From an uncultured Spirochaetaceae bacterium (lineage in GTDB: Bacteria > Spirochaetota > Spirochaetia > Treponematales > Treponemataceae): DNA of 64,000 nt. This document shows, in pieces, positions 36,460 through 46,336 of the stretch; position 1 is the first letter of the stretch; the number at the start of each line of letters is the position of its first letter. A model generated the notes under the pieces. That model searched no databases and was not told the DNA's origin. It saw only the letters and a program-made list of their open reading frames with translations. Location: NCBI GenBank assembly GCA_902789325.1, contig CADANN010000010.1, forward strand, positions 1-64,000. The letters run 5' to 3'. The translations under genes were made by a program, and so were the position numbers.

Positions 36460-37926
36460 TTATATATCTAAATCATATTTTTCGATATTCATAATTACAG
36501 AACCTTGAGCTTCAAAAGAAATTTTATCTGCGTTCAAATCTGTATAAAAAGTATTTGTCATAACCTGCTGACCATCATTTATAAATACTTCAATACTATA
36601 CTTATCCATAATTATTCTAAGTTTTAGCTCAGGACTTGCTTTAACCTTACACTCAGAAATATTACATATTGCTCGTCGCGTGCCAGACCAGCTTCTGTCA
36701 AAGGTAAGTAATTCTTTTACAGCATTATATGTAAGTATTATTTTTTTATCTTCTTTTTCATCCATTGCAAGATTTATTGTAAATGAAAGAAAATTCTTTT
36801 CTGGAATGATCGCGATTTCCATATCAATACAGCGGCCCTTAAGCTCCTTATTTGAAAAGATAGCATCCACTCTCTGATTTTTTATAAGTAGCTGCTTCTG
36901 CCGGAAATTTTCTATTTCTTTTACTGGTTTCTGATAGAGTTTTCCATTTATTATTGAAAGTTCTCGTGGCAGACTCATCTGTCCAAACCAGTTTCTATTT
37001 TGACGGTCTGTTAAATTTACACTATCCCAGTTCTGCATCCAGCCAATCATTATTGTACGGCCATCCGGGCTCTTTATTGTCTGAGGAGCATAGAAATCTA
37101 TTCCGTAATCTATACAGTTATCAGACTCAGCAATAAATTTATTACCTTCTTTATTAAGATGTCCAATAAAACAGACTGTACCGTTTCCATTGTGATATTT
37201 ATATTCTTTTGCACACATATCCTGAGGGCTCAAGCATACAATTTTTTTGCCATCCAGTTCAAAAAAGTCCGGACATTCCCACATGTGTCCAATACTTCCG
37301 TCATTTTCAAGAAAGACACTTTCAAAATTCCAGTCTATGGCATCTTTACTTCTATATAAAAGTACTGCCCCGTTTCCATCCGTTTTTTTTGAGACCGCAA
37401 TACAGTTATAATATCCCTGTTCATCTTTCCAGATTTTTGGGTCACGGAAATTGCTGGAGTCGAATCCAGCTGGTAACTGATTAGTATTGATTACAGGATT
37501 TTTTTCTGATTTTTTGTAATCTGTTCCATTTCCTATTGCAAGACACTGGGTCTGAGTATCAATATCATTTTCTTTTATAACTCCTGTGTACATAAGTAAC
37601 TGGCGTCCGTCAGACAATTCCATAGAAGAGCCGGAAAAAACGCCAAAAGAATCATAAAAATTTTCAGGAGCAAGGGCTGCAGGAAGATAGCCCCAATGAA
37701 GTAAGTCTTTACTAACAGCATGTCCCCAGTGCATTGAATCCCAGTATAGACTATAGGGATTATATTGATAAAAAAGATGATATTGTCCCTTGTAAAATGA
37801 AAAACCATTTGGGTCGTTCATCCAGCCAATAAATGGTGTTAAATGGAAAGCAGGTCTGTCTTTTGGGTTATAGGCTTCTTTTCCTGTCTCTTCATATTTT
37901 CTTGCATTATCTAATGTCTTTTCCAT
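36460..37926 (-). CDS. cytoplasmic GH32 beta-fructosidase (sucrose or sucrose-6-phosphate hydrolase)
   Basis: The 488-aa enzyme has the full GH32 set: WMNDPNG (residues 35-41, nucleophile Asp38), YQYNP, FSGS, NFRDP (Asp162) and the acid/base ECPDFF (Glu217), followed by a C-terminal beta-sandwich. There is no signal peptide, so it works on imported sucrose or short fructans. No PTS gene is present and import is by an ABC transporter, so an unphosphorylated substrate is more likely than sucrose-6-phosphate. The fructokinase gene follows at once. Confidence 0.9.
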   Translation of the reverse strand: MEKTLDNARKYEETGKEAYNPKDRPAFHLTPFIGWMNDPNGFSFYKGQYHLFYQYNPYSLYWDSMHWGHAVSKDLLHWGYLPAALAPENFYDSFGVFSGSSMELSDGRQLLMYTGVIKENDIDTQTQCLAIGNGTDYKKSEKNPVINTNQLPAGFDSSNFRDPKIWKDEQGYYNCIAVSKKTDGNGAVLLYRSKDAIDWNFESVFLENDGSIGHMWECPDFFELDGKKIVCLSPQDMCAKEYKYHNGNGTVCFIGHLNKEGNKFIAESDNCIDYGIDFYAPQTIKSPDGRTIMIGWMQNWDSVNLTDRQNRNWFGQMSLPRELSIINGKLYQKPVKEIENFRQKQLLIKNQRVDAIFSNKELKGRCIDMEIAIIPEKNFLSFTINLAMDEKEDKKIILTYNAVKELLTFDRSWSGTRRAICNISECKVKASPELKLRIIMDKYSIEVFINDGQQVMTNTFYTDLNADKISFEAQGSVIMNIEKYDLDI

Positions 37927-37936
37927 ATTAATTCTC

Positions 37937-39412
37937 TTATTTTGTATATTGTCTTAAATCTGTAAATTTTACTTTATTAGCTTCAGCAAACAATCTGACT
38001 GGATTTCCTGTGACTCCATAAAGACGGACTGTAAGCGAAGCCTGATTATTTATATAAAAAATTCCAACAGAACCATCTTGTATATAAGAAAAGGAATATT
38101 TATTACCTTCAGTCAATTCTACTTCTGTTTCTGCTATTAAAGTATTGCCTTCATTAAAAAAAAATTGAAGCTTATTATCTGCAGGTGATATTGAAATTAT
38201 CTTATATTTATTTTGTCTGCCATTATAATCAAAGGCTAGACCAAAAGTGCCTTTTTCAGAATATTCAAATTTTCCTTCCAGCAAAAAGCTTTCCGGACAC
38301 ACAGCTAATTCTTCATAGGTAAACAGAGAGCCAGCTTCAATCTGCATATTTTTTTTACCTGTAAGTTTTTCTTTGGTTTTAAATTGTTTTTTAATTGCCT
38401 CTACAGGGGCAAGCAGCAATTGACCGTCTTCCTTCTGTACAATTTTTTGAACAGCAAGATTTCCCGCCCAGGCAGAAACTTCCTGAGTAGACGATGGTGA
38501 TTCAGATCTTCTAGCCCATCCTACCATATAGTAGTTTGAAGCTGACTCTACATGCTTTGCTGCATAAAATAATTTTGAATCTAAACGTTTAGCATTACGA
38601 TATGGCCCGTAAACTTTATCAGAGATTGCATACCACAAGGTATCATCCTGAGCAGAATAAGTAATATAGTAATAATTTCCAATTTTAAAAGTATCACTGC
38701 ATTCAAGATTCCAGAATTTCTTTGTAGGATCAGAAAAGATTATACCTTCATATTTTATATCTGATAAATCTTTATTCATCGAATATTTTAGGATTCTTGC
38801 GACATTTCCTTTTGAGGCAGTTACTGTCATTATGATTTTATCAGACTCTGCATCATAATAAGCTTGTGGGTCGCGAAAATCATTTTTCTGACCTAAATCT
38901 GATGGTGGTATAATTTCCCAGCCGGATTTTTTTTCAAAATTATAAGGTGAACTTCCTTCTGCAAGAAGAATTTCCTCCTTATATTCCATTGCCGGTGACG
39001 AATTATGTCCTGTGTAAAAGAAAAGATATTTATCATTAACTTTTACGACAGAACCTGTTCCAATCCAGGAATCCTGAGAAGCGTCTCTTGATGATTCAAG
39101 GACAGGCTTTTCATATTCCTGGTAAGAAATAAAATCAGTTGTAGTAATAAGATAAACGGAATGATTATAAGAATCTCCACCATCCTTAAGATAGTAAATA
39201 TAATAGCTTCCATTTTCATAAAATGGCATAGTATCTCCTACATAAGGTTGTGAATCTCCGTCTTTTTCCGGCAAAAAGAAAGTATTATATTCATAGGCAT
39301 TTTCTTTATTTCCAGGTGTGTTGGGCTTGGACAATTCATTTCTATTTTTTTTACAAGATGTGAGAAGGAGTATTAAAATAAATGCACCATATAATATTTT
39401 TCTCTTTGCCAT
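37937..39412 (-). CDS. exported GH32-like lipoprotein
   Basis: The 491-aa protein has a lipobox ending LLLTSC (Cys20). It has a five-bladed GH32-like domain with VGDTMPFYENGSYYIYYLKD (candidate nucleophile Asp60), DFRDPQAYY (Asp181) and LECSDTF (Glu237). The classical WMNDPNG is replaced by the GDTMP form. A C-terminal beta-sandwich begins near residue 350. It probably trims fructan outside the inner membrane, giving sugars for the ABC transporter. It is a paralogue of the protein at 47713. Confidence 0.82.
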   Translation of the reverse strand: MAKRKILYGAFILILLLTSCKKNRNELSKPNTPGNKENAYEYNTFFLPEKDGDSQPYVGDTMPFYENGSYYIYYLKDGGDSYNHSVYLITTTDFISYQEYEKPVLESSRDASQDSWIGTGSVVKVNDKYLFFYTGHNSSPAMEYKEEILLAEGSSPYNFEKKSGWEIIPPSDLGQKNDFRDPQAYYDAESDKIIMTVTASKGNVARILKYSMNKDLSDIKYEGIIFSDPTKKFWNLECSDTFKIGNYYYITYSAQDDTLWYAISDKVYGPYRNAKRLDSKLFYAAKHVESASNYYMVGWARRSESPSSTQEVSAWAGNLAVQKIVQKEDGQLLLAPVEAIKKQFKTKEKLTGKKNMQIEAGSLFTYEELAVCPESFLLEGKFEYSEKGTFGLAFDYNGRQNKYKIISISPADNKLQFFFNEGNTLIAETEVELTEGNKYSFSYIQDGSVGIFYINNQASLTVRLYGVTGNPVRLFAEANKVKFTDLRQYTK

Positions 39413-39446
39413 ATCTTATTACCTCAACTGATAAATGAGCAATTAA

Positions 39447-41267
39447 TTAAAGAACCTTAGACTGATAAATCAATACTTCCGAAATTTCTACAGTAACTTC
39501 TCCAAGGTTTGCAGTCTCTTCTGAACCAAACTGGAAGAGCATTTCAAAATCCATATCTGTTACAAAAGTATCCTTTGTTTCAAAGGTGAAAGTCTTTTCT
39601 TCTTCTGTAAAATCAATTCTGTCTGCAATACGTGGATCCCAGCTGCCAAGTGGATTTAAAAAGAAACCACAGGATACCTTCTTATCTGCCTTAGCTTTAA
39701 TTTCGATTGTGTAATAGGAATCTGCTTCGAGAGTAAGTGGATTCTGACCATATCCATAAATCAATTTGTTATGCCAGTCTGTAAAACCACCCTGATCTAT
39801 TCTATAGAAGAGTTTGCCATCTTCATTCCAGATAGTTCCTACACCTCTTTCATTATCTTCATCTGTTCCATTGAAGGTTTCCCATGCATAACCAGCTTTT
39901 TTACCAGTCTTACTTGCGCGTCCAAGGCTTGCAAAGGAATTGATTGTTTTTACAACTTCCTTATCACCTTCAAGAAGACCAAATTCTACTTCGCTAACGG
40001 TAATTGTATTTGAGTTTACTCCGTCAGATGGGTTACCAATCTGGAAACGGATTACAGGATCATCTACATCTTTATCTGCAGTGAAAGTGCCGTTGAGTAC
40101 AGCTTCCTGTCCGTCAGAAAGATTCATACCTGCAAAATTAACACGACAGGCATCCAGTTTAGAAAGGCTTTCTACAAGACATTCTCCGCCCTGAACTTTT
40201 TCTGATTTAAGCTTTACGCTGTAATAATATTTTTTTCCGTTTTCAATTTTTGTGTCAGCAAGAATAGCTGCAGCCTTGATGCTCCATACTCCACCTTCTG
40301 TAGGATATTTTGAAATCTGAACCTGGGCTGCTTTATTCTGGATCAGGGCATTTGCTTCTGCACCATCACCTGCACTTACCTGTAATGAATTTTCTGCCTT
40401 TGCAGTAAAATCATTTTTGAACAAAGGCTTTTTTGTTTCCTGACCAGAAATCTCATAAATCTCAATCTTATCAATTGTTACTGTAAAATCTTCTGGTGTG
40501 GTATCTGCAGGATTTTCCGGATTAGGAGTAATCTTTCCAAGATTAATCATCAATTCTGCCTTTCCGTTTTTAACGCCTGTAAAGTTTAACTCAAGAGGAG
40601 AAACCTCTGGCTTAATTTTTACATTGAAGGCACCACCAAAGGTTGCCCAGCCGTCGGCTTTTTCGTCACGGGCAATAATGTGAGCATAAGTTTCCTTTGT
40701 AGCTTTAGCCCATACTTTTACTTTATAATCAGCGGCTTTTACAGGGAAAGCTGAACGTGAGAGTTTAATATCTCCATCACCATTTCCAGAATTTTTTATT
40801 TCGAATACATAAGCACCTTTTTTCAAAGCTGCAGAAGCAAGTTTAGAATCTGCAATCTGAGCCTTCCAGCCCCAGTCATCAGCCTTCTCTTCTGTTGCAA
40901 AATCAAAGTCCTTATACAATACTGCCTCAGCAGTTTTTTTGCTTACAGTCAAAGTAGAATATGCTTCTACCCTGTTTCCGTCTTTATCTGTTACGGCATA
41001 AACAAGCTCGTAGCTTCCGGCATTTTCTGCTACTGTCTTTCCATTTTTAAATGCCAATGCAGGCGTTGCCTCTACAGTAATTTTAGAAGTAAGTTCCCCA
41101 TCTTCTTTATCAAAAGCGGTAATACCTTCCATAGCATTAAATTCGCTTCCTGCCTTTACAAAGCTGTCTGATATTCCCTTAAACTCAGGCTGAGTATTTG
41201 ATTTTTTGCAGGCAATCATACTAAAGGCAAGCAAAGCCAGCATAGTCTTTCCAAAAATCTTTTTCAT
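39447..41267 (-). CDS. multi-domain glycan-binding lipoprotein
   Basis: The 606-aa protein has a lipobox (FSMIAC, Cys20) and an Ig-like domain near residues 30-110 of the DUF5011 type (ITAFDKEDGELTSKI and SYELVYAVTDKDGN). Three carbohydrate-binding-like beta-sandwiches follow, each with a Val-Ala-Lys strand pattern (e.g. YKVWAKATKE, YYSVKLKSE, YYTIEIKAKADKK). No catalytic motif is seen. It probably holds fructan at the cell surface for the GH32 lipoprotein, like SusE/F proteins in function but unrelated in sequence. Confidence 0.72.
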   Translation of the reverse strand: MKKIFGKTMLALLAFSMIACKKSNTQPEFKGISDSFVKAGSEFNAMEGITAFDKEDGELTSKITVEATPALAFKNGKTVAENAGSYELVYAVTDKDGNRVEAYSTLTVSKKTAEAVLYKDFDFATEEKADDWGWKAQIADSKLASAALKKGAYVFEIKNSGNGDGDIKLSRSAFPVKAADYKVKVWAKATKETYAHIIARDEKADGWATFGGAFNVKIKPEVSPLELNFTGVKNGKAELMINLGKITPNPENPADTTPEDFTVTIDKIEIYEISGQETKKPLFKNDFTAKAENSLQVSAGDGAEANALIQNKAAQVQISKYPTEGGVWSIKAAAILADTKIENGKKYYYSVKLKSEKVQGGECLVESLSKLDACRVNFAGMNLSDGQEAVLNGTFTADKDVDDPVIRFQIGNPSDGVNSNTITVSEVEFGLLEGDKEVVKTINSFASLGRASKTGKKAGYAWETFNGTDEDNERGVGTIWNEDGKLFYRIDQGGFTDWHNKLIYGYGQNPLTLEADSYYTIEIKAKADKKVSCGFFLNPLGSWDPRIADRIDFTEEEKTFTFETKDTFVTDMDFEMLFQFGSEETANLGEVTVEISEVLIYQSKVL

Positions 41268-41299
41268 CTTTATTCCTCAATTTTTTCAATTTAGTTTTA

Positions 41300-42970
41300 T
41301 TAATATCTGTCATAAGCATTCTGATAGGCTTTCTTTACTTCATTCAGATAAACCTTTTCGGTCATTTCCTTCTGGAACTTATTCCAGTCTGCATCAGAAA
41401 CTCCACCCTTCATAAGCCACTTAATAAGATTTGTTCTGATATAGTCATTTAAGTTAGTTTCGTAAGTACTAAGAAGATTTAATTCTTCCATACTGAAAGG
41501 CAGATTCTGACATGGAGCAACCTTTTGGCTTACAAAAGGCTTAGCATATTTCTGAAGTCTTTCAAGTCGAAGTTTTGCTCTTGGTTCCATATTTACAACA
41601 TTGTTCCATGCATAATCTGAAAGATAGATGATTCCAAAAGGAGCATTCTGAAGGCGAATCTCATCAGTTGTCATTCCGGCAGGAATTGGCTTTTGAACAA
41701 GCATTCCCTTTTCATCTCTTTTTTCTTCATATACAATTCCAACTGGTCCATAGTTTATCTGTGCTGAAATTTCAGGGTCATAATATCTGTCAAAGTAAGC
41801 AAGCAGAACTTCTACGTTTGGACAGCTGCTGAAAATAATTACTTCACCAATTCCAACTTCAGGATTATTAGATACACAAACTGTCTGATCTCCGTGTGGA
41901 CCAACCAGAGGACTCATTGTTATATAATTTTCCGGATTTGAAACAACAGTTTCACTTTCCCACCAGTAGAAGGCACCATAAGTTTCAAGACCTTTACCGT
42001 TTGCAAGGAAGTTATCCTGAGACTGTTCAAAAGAAACCTTATCAATTAAACCTTTAGTTACCCAGTCTGCAATAAAGTTTGTTGCTTCCTTAAAGCGCTG
42101 GTCTTCGATTGTATATGTAACTTTTCCGTCTACAACAATGCGGTGTTCAAGGTTATCGTTTAAGCCAAACATTCCATATAAATCACACTGGTTACCCTGC
42201 CAGTTGTTGTATACAAAATTCAATGGACGCTCATCATCAGTCTTGCCGTTTCCATTCATATCATTATTTTTGAAATATGTAAGAAGAGCTTCCATCTGGC
42301 TGGCATTAAGTGTAAGACCGTCTTTTACATCAGCTGCTTTTACACCTTTAAGGGCACCTGCTTTAATTGCAGAAAGTGTCCAGGTCTTGTTTAAGAAAAG
42401 AAGATTTGGATTCTGCAGCAGGCCCATTTCTTCGATTCTTGGAAGGCCATAGATTTTTCCGTCTTCAGCATTAATAATCTGGCTTTTAATATCTGGTCTG
42501 TCTTCAAGAATCTTTTTAAAGTTAGGCATATATTCCAGATAGTCGCTTACAGGAACAAGCACCTTTCTTTTTGCATATTTTATGATTTCACCAGAGCTCA
42601 TACCTGCATGATAAATTGCATCCGGACGATTATTTGCATCACTAAAAATCAGATTTTTCTGCTGAGTATAAACAGATTCAGAAACATTTTCCCAGGAAAC
42701 ATTTACACCTGTACTTTCTGCAAGATTCTGCATAACCAGCATATCATTATAATCAAGAGCAGAAGCATTTTTTGAAGAGTAAACATTAAAGGAAATTTCT
42801 TCAAACCCCTTTTTATTTAAGATTGGTTTTGACGGGTCAGTCCACTGAAAGCCATAAGCAGAAACGAGTGAATCTACACCATTACTCTTTTTTGCCTCTT
42901 TACCTTTGCCACATCCTGTTACCATTAAAGCCGTAATAGACAGAAGTGACACCAAAACTGTTTTTTTCAT
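41300..42970 (-). CDS. sugar ABC transporter substrate-binding lipoprotein (LplA-like)
   Basis: The 556-aa protein has a lipobox (LMVTGC, Cys20) and the features of large family-1 solute-binding proteins of the Lpl type: DAIYHAGMSSGEIIKYAKR, GKIYGLPRIEEMG, MNGNGKTDDERPLNF and GAFYWWESETVV. It is longer than MalE-type proteins, which fits oligosaccharide ligands. The two permeases lie upstream. No ATPase gene is in the locus, so a shared MsmK-type ATPase encoded elsewhere is likely. Confidence 0.9.
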   Translation of the reverse strand: MKKTVLVSLLSITALMVTGCGKGKEAKKSNGVDSLVSAYGFQWTDPSKPILNKKGFEEISFNVYSSKNASALDYNDMLVMQNLAESTGVNVSWENVSESVYTQQKNLIFSDANNRPDAIYHAGMSSGEIIKYAKRKVLVPVSDYLEYMPNFKKILEDRPDIKSQIINAEDGKIYGLPRIEEMGLLQNPNLLFLNKTWTLSAIKAGALKGVKAADVKDGLTLNASQMEALLTYFKNNDMNGNGKTDDERPLNFVYNNWQGNQCDLYGMFGLNDNLEHRIVVDGKVTYTIEDQRFKEATNFIADWVTKGLIDKVSFEQSQDNFLANGKGLETYGAFYWWESETVVSNPENYITMSPLVGPHGDQTVCVSNNPEVGIGEVIIFSSCPNVEVLLAYFDRYYDPEISAQINYGPVGIVYEEKRDEKGMLVQKPIPAGMTTDEIRLQNAPFGIIYLSDYAWNNVVNMEPRAKLRLERLQKYAKPFVSQKVAPCQNLPFSMEELNLLSTYETNLNDYIRTNLIKWLMKGGVSDADWNKFQKEMTEKVYLNEVKKAYQNAYDRY

Positions 42971-43002
42971 ATATATCCTCCTATGATATATTTCTTTTTC
43001 AT

Positions 43003-43905
43003 CTATTCCTTAAGAGAGCCAATCATAATTCCCTGTTCAAAATATTTCTGAACAAATGGATAAAGCATTAAAACCGGAAGACTGGAAACAATTACAGAAA
43101 CATACTTGATTTGTGTTGCAAGGCGGTACTGCTCAAGAATAGTTTCTCCACTGCCACCCATTGTACTTTCAGCAGCAAGAAGAATTTCCTTAAGCACTAA
43201 CTGAAGGGGATAAAGTTTTTCATTCTGAAGGAAAATCATTGCATTAAAGTAAGAGTTCCACTGGCCAATTGCATAATACAAGGCCATTACAGCTATGATT
43301 GGTTTTGCAAGAGGAATAACAATAACTAAAAAGGTTCTGAAGTGACCGGCCCCATCAATTTTTGCTGCTTCAATCAGACTGTTTGGAATGCTGGATTCAA
43401 AAAAAGTTTTAGTCATAAAAAGATTCCATACTGAAAGAACTGCAGGAATGATGATTGCCCATATAGTATTAATAAGATGAAGGCCGCTCATAACATTGTA
43501 AAAAGGAATCAGTCCGCCGCCAAAGAACATTGGAATAATAAAGTAAACCATGAAGAATTTTCTAAAAGGCAGATTTTTGCGGCTAAGACTCCAGCCGGCA
43601 GTAATTGTTACCAGCAGGGAAATTATAACTGTAAGAACTGTATAAATAATTGTATTAAGATATCCTTTCCATACACTTGAAACATTAAGGATTTTCGAAA
43701 AGCCTGATAATGTAATTTTTTCAGGATAGAGATATACCCTGCCTGCCAGTACTGCATCCGGGTCTGAAATTGATGCAATAATGATAAAGTACAAGGGATA
43801 TATAACTATGAAGGCAAGAAGAATCAAAATTGCTCCGGTAAGGGCGTAGTAAAAAACGCTTCCGTTTCTGTCTAATCTGTCAATATTTGTATTATTAGCG
43901 CTCAT
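43003..43905 (-). CDS. sugar ABC transporter permease (YtcP/MalG-like)
   Basis: The 300-aa protein has six predicted membrane helices and the EAA loop SLIEAAKIDGAGHFRTFLVIVIPLA near residue 185, where it contacts the ATPase. Its C terminus KYFEQGIMIGSLKE is typical of YtcP-type permeases. It is the second permease of the leftward operon and follows the first by 9 nt. Confidence 0.93.
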   Translation of the reverse strand: MSANNTNIDRLDRNGSVFYYALTGAILILLAFIVIYPLYFIIIASISDPDAVLAGRVYLYPEKITLSGFSKILNVSSVWKGYLNTIIYTVLTVIISLLVTITAGWSLSRKNLPFRKFFMVYFIIPMFFGGGLIPFYNVMSGLHLINTIWAIIIPAVLSVWNLFMTKTFFESSIPNSLIEAAKIDGAGHFRTFLVIVIPLAKPIIAVMALYYAIGQWNSYFNAMIFLQNEKLYPLQLVLKEILLAAESTMGGSGETILEQYRLATQIKYVSVIVSSLPVLMLYPFVQKYFEQGIMIGSLKE

Positions 43906-43914
43906 TCTAAACTC

Positions 43915-44841
43915 CTACCACAGTGAATTTTCAGAAAATTTCTTTGATGTTGTATTTGCAATTATCAGAAGCAAAACATTAATTACAGAATTGAAAAGGC
44001 CGATTGCAGTTGCATAAGCCTGATCTGGAACACCTGTAAGACCTTTTTTATAAACGTAAGTGGCTATAAGCTCGCTCACACCAAGGTTACCGTCTGTCTG
44101 CATAAGCAAAGCCTTTTCGTAGCCTACTCCCATGAGGCCACCAATAGACATAATCAGCATTACACTAACGATTGGTAGAATGGCCGGAAAATCTACATAA
44201 AGAATTCGTTGGAAGCGGGAAGCTCCATCAAGCACTGCTGCTTCATGCTGCTGAGGGTCTACATTGGAAAGAGCTGCAAGGTAAATAATGGCACTCCAGC
44301 CAAAGTCCTGCCAGTTGCTTGAAAGAATGTAGAGAGGTCTGAAGGCCTTAGGCTCAAGAAAGTATGAATAGCGTTCAAAGCCCATATTTGCAAAAATATT
44401 ATTTACGAGTCCGTATCTGCCAAAGAAAAGATTGAGCATACCTACCAGTACAACCAGGGAAATAAAATGTGGAATTGTAAAAACAGTCTGCAGGAATTTT
44501 CCGTATTTTTTATTTTTCAGAGAGTTGAGCATGAGGGCAACAATAATTGGCAAAGGGAAACCGATAATAAAACCTTCAATACAAATCAAAAATGTATTCT
44601 TCATTAAAGACCAGAACTGCACGTCTTTAAAAAATCTCGTGAAGTTTCTAAAGCCTACCCAAATTGTAGTATCAGAAAAAATCTTATCTCCAGGCATAAA
44701 GTCCTGAAAGCTGATTAAGACACCATAAATTGGCAGATAGTTCATCAAGAAAACAATCACGACTGCAGGCAAAATCAGAATATAAAAAGGAATGCTTTCC
44801 TTAATATTTTTTAGTCTCTCCTTTCTGGCAAGATTATTCAT
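43915..44841 (-). CDS. sugar ABC transporter permease (LplB/MalF-like)
   Basis: The 308-aa protein has six membrane helices, beginning FYILILPAVVIVFLMNYLPIYG, and the EAA loop QHEAAVLDGASRFQRILYVDFPAI near residue 207. It closely resembles LplB permeases for complex sugars. It is the first gene of the fructan operon, with AGGAGG before the ATG and a strong promoter 65 nt upstream. The deleted permease at 52030 is a paralogous remnant. Confidence 0.93.
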   Translation of the reverse strand: MNNLARKERLKNIKESIPFYILILPAVVIVFLMNYLPIYGVLISFQDFMPGDKIFSDTTIWVGFRNFTRFFKDVQFWSLMKNTFLICIEGFIIGFPLPIIVALMLNSLKNKKYGKFLQTVFTIPHFISLVVLVGMLNLFFGRYGLVNNIFANMGFERYSYFLEPKAFRPLYILSSNWQDFGWSAIIYLAALSNVDPQQHEAAVLDGASRFQRILYVDFPAILPIVSVMLIMSIGGLMGVGYEKALLMQTDGNLGVSELIATYVYKKGLTGVPDQAYATAIGLFNSVINVLLLIIANTTSKKFSENSLW

Positions 44842-44905
44842 TTTTCCTCCTGAAGTGCTGATAACTTTTTACACAGTTTTACATTTTGCACTCTTTTATG
44901 ATTGA

Positions 44906-44934
44906 ATTATAAGTTCACTTTTACATACTGTCAA
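44906..44934 (-). promoter_or_regulatory. consensus promoter of the fructan operon
   Basis: On the minus strand a perfect TTGACA (44934-44929), a 17-nt spacer and a perfect TATAAT (44911-44906) face the permease gene. The spacer contains TATGTAAAAG. Further TGTAAAA repeats lie at 44870-44890, downstream of the -10, which would place a repressor in the way of transcription. The full gap 44842-45112 holds only this divergent control region. Confidence 0.82.
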
Positions 44935-45012
44935 CTTTAAATTTTATATTTTGTAAACTTTTTCGAAAAAATATGCTTTTTTTGATGATTTTAAGGTATT
45001 TTTTGATTTAAT

Positions 45013-45084
45013 TTTTACATTTTGTAAAACTATTGTATTTTTTGTAAACCTATGTTAAATTATAAGCATTGTTACAAAATGTAA
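45013..45084. promoter_or_regulatory. LacI-type operators between the regulator and the fructan operon
   Basis: Two palindromes share one code: TTTTACA-TTT-TGTAAAA (45013-45029) and TTACA-AAA-TGTAA (45072-45084). A possible rightward promoter, TTGTAT (45033) with TAAATT (45056-45061), lies between them, so the adjacent LacI protein probably represses itself and the leftward operon. Confidence 0.65.
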
Positions 45085-45112
45085 AGAATTATTAAATTGG
45101 GGACTTTAAGAA

Positions 45113-46174
45113 ATGGCAATTAAGCGTATTACAATGCAGGAATTAGCGGATGCATGCGGGTTATCTCGTAATACAGTTTCAAAAATTTTTAATGAGAGAG
45201 GAACTGTCCCGGAAGCTACCAAACAGTTTGTTCTTCAAAAAGCAGAAGAAATGGGCTATATGCAGCTCAATCTGGACAAGGCTGATTATACTACATCTTC
45301 CTCTACTCCCGCAAGTTCTGCTGAAAAACCGGCCTTAAAAATTATTGCCCTTCTTACAAAGAGAATTCCTAATGACTATCACTTTGGAGCCCTCTTTCTG
45401 CCAGCTTTTACAGAACGTTTGAGCAGAATCGGTTATACACTGACAATGTACGAAGTCAAAGAAGATGAATTAAAAAACAGACAGCTTCCAAAGCATCTTT
45501 CACTGGAGCAGACCGCAGGTATTATAACCATCGAGATTTTTGACCGGGAATATCTTTCTATGCTAAGCGATATAAATATCCCCCTGCTGGCCGTTGACGC
45601 TTTTGCCGGTGCTGATATTACAATAATGGATTATGATTTTATTTCAATGGAAAACATTGCAAGCACAATTAAGCTTACTTCGCATATAATTTCCAAGGGA
45701 GCAAAAAAAATTGGTTTTATTGGAGATATTAAACACTGCAACAGCTTTTACGAGCGCTTTTTAGGCTTTAGCCGTGCCCTGGAAAATAATGATATTAAGC
45801 TTGAGAAGAGCCTTTGTATTTTAAAAGATGATTCAGAACCTTATGATGATATAGACTGGCTTACCGAGCAGATCAAGGCAATGCCTTGCCTTCCCGATTC
45901 CTTTATCTGCGCAAATGACTTTCTGGCAATAAATGTTTTAAAAGCCCTTAAACAGATGAATCTGTCAGTTCCAAAAGATATTATGCTTGCAGGCTTTGAC
46001 GGCATTTTACAGTCCGAAGTGATTGAACCCTCCTTGACTACAGTACAAATCCCAAGTAAAGAAATCGGCAAAATGGCAGCAGAGCTGCTGCTGGACAGAA
46101 TCAATAAAAGAGATAAACCCTTCCGCAGGGTGTACGTAAACACAAATCCAGTGTTCAGAAACTCGACCTTGTAA
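45113..46174 (+). CDS. LacI-family transcriptional regulator of the fructan operon
   Basis: The 353-aa protein has an N-terminal HTH (ITMQELADACGLSRNTVSKIF, residues 6-26), a linker, and a periplasmic-binding-like sugar sensor (FICANDFLAINVLKALKQM, LAGFDGI, PSLTTVQIPSKEIGKMAAELL). It diverges from the fructan operon and is flanked by TTTTACA-N3-TGTAAAA operators. The likely inducer is fructose or a fructan-derived sugar. GGGGA lies before the ATG. About 35% similar at sight to the second regulator at 46610. Confidence 0.88.
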   Translation: MAIKRITMQELADACGLSRNTVSKIFNERGTVPEATKQFVLQKAEEMGYMQLNLDKADYTTSSSTPASSAEKPALKIIALLTKRIPNDYHFGALFLPAFTERLSRIGYTLTMYEVKEDELKNRQLPKHLSLEQTAGIITIEIFDREYLSMLSDINIPLLAVDAFAGADITIMDYDFISMENIASTIKLTSHIISKGAKKIGFIGDIKHCNSFYERFLGFSRALENNDIKLEKSLCILKDDSEPYDDIDWLTEQIKAMPCLPDSFICANDFLAINVLKALKQMNLSVPKDIMLAGFDGILQSEVIEPSLTTVQIPSKEIGKMAAELLLDRINKRDKPFRRVYVNTNPVFRNSTL

Positions 46175-46336
46175 GAAAATCTGAAATCAGGTCAAAGGTA
46201 TTATAATTTATTTACTGAAAATCTGGTGCGAAGGAGGGAGGCAAGAGGCAAAATGACTTTTTTTGGAGATGCCGCGGGAGCGGCATTATAATAGTTTCTA
46301 TACTCCCAAAAACGTCAAGCGCATTATTGTGAAGGG

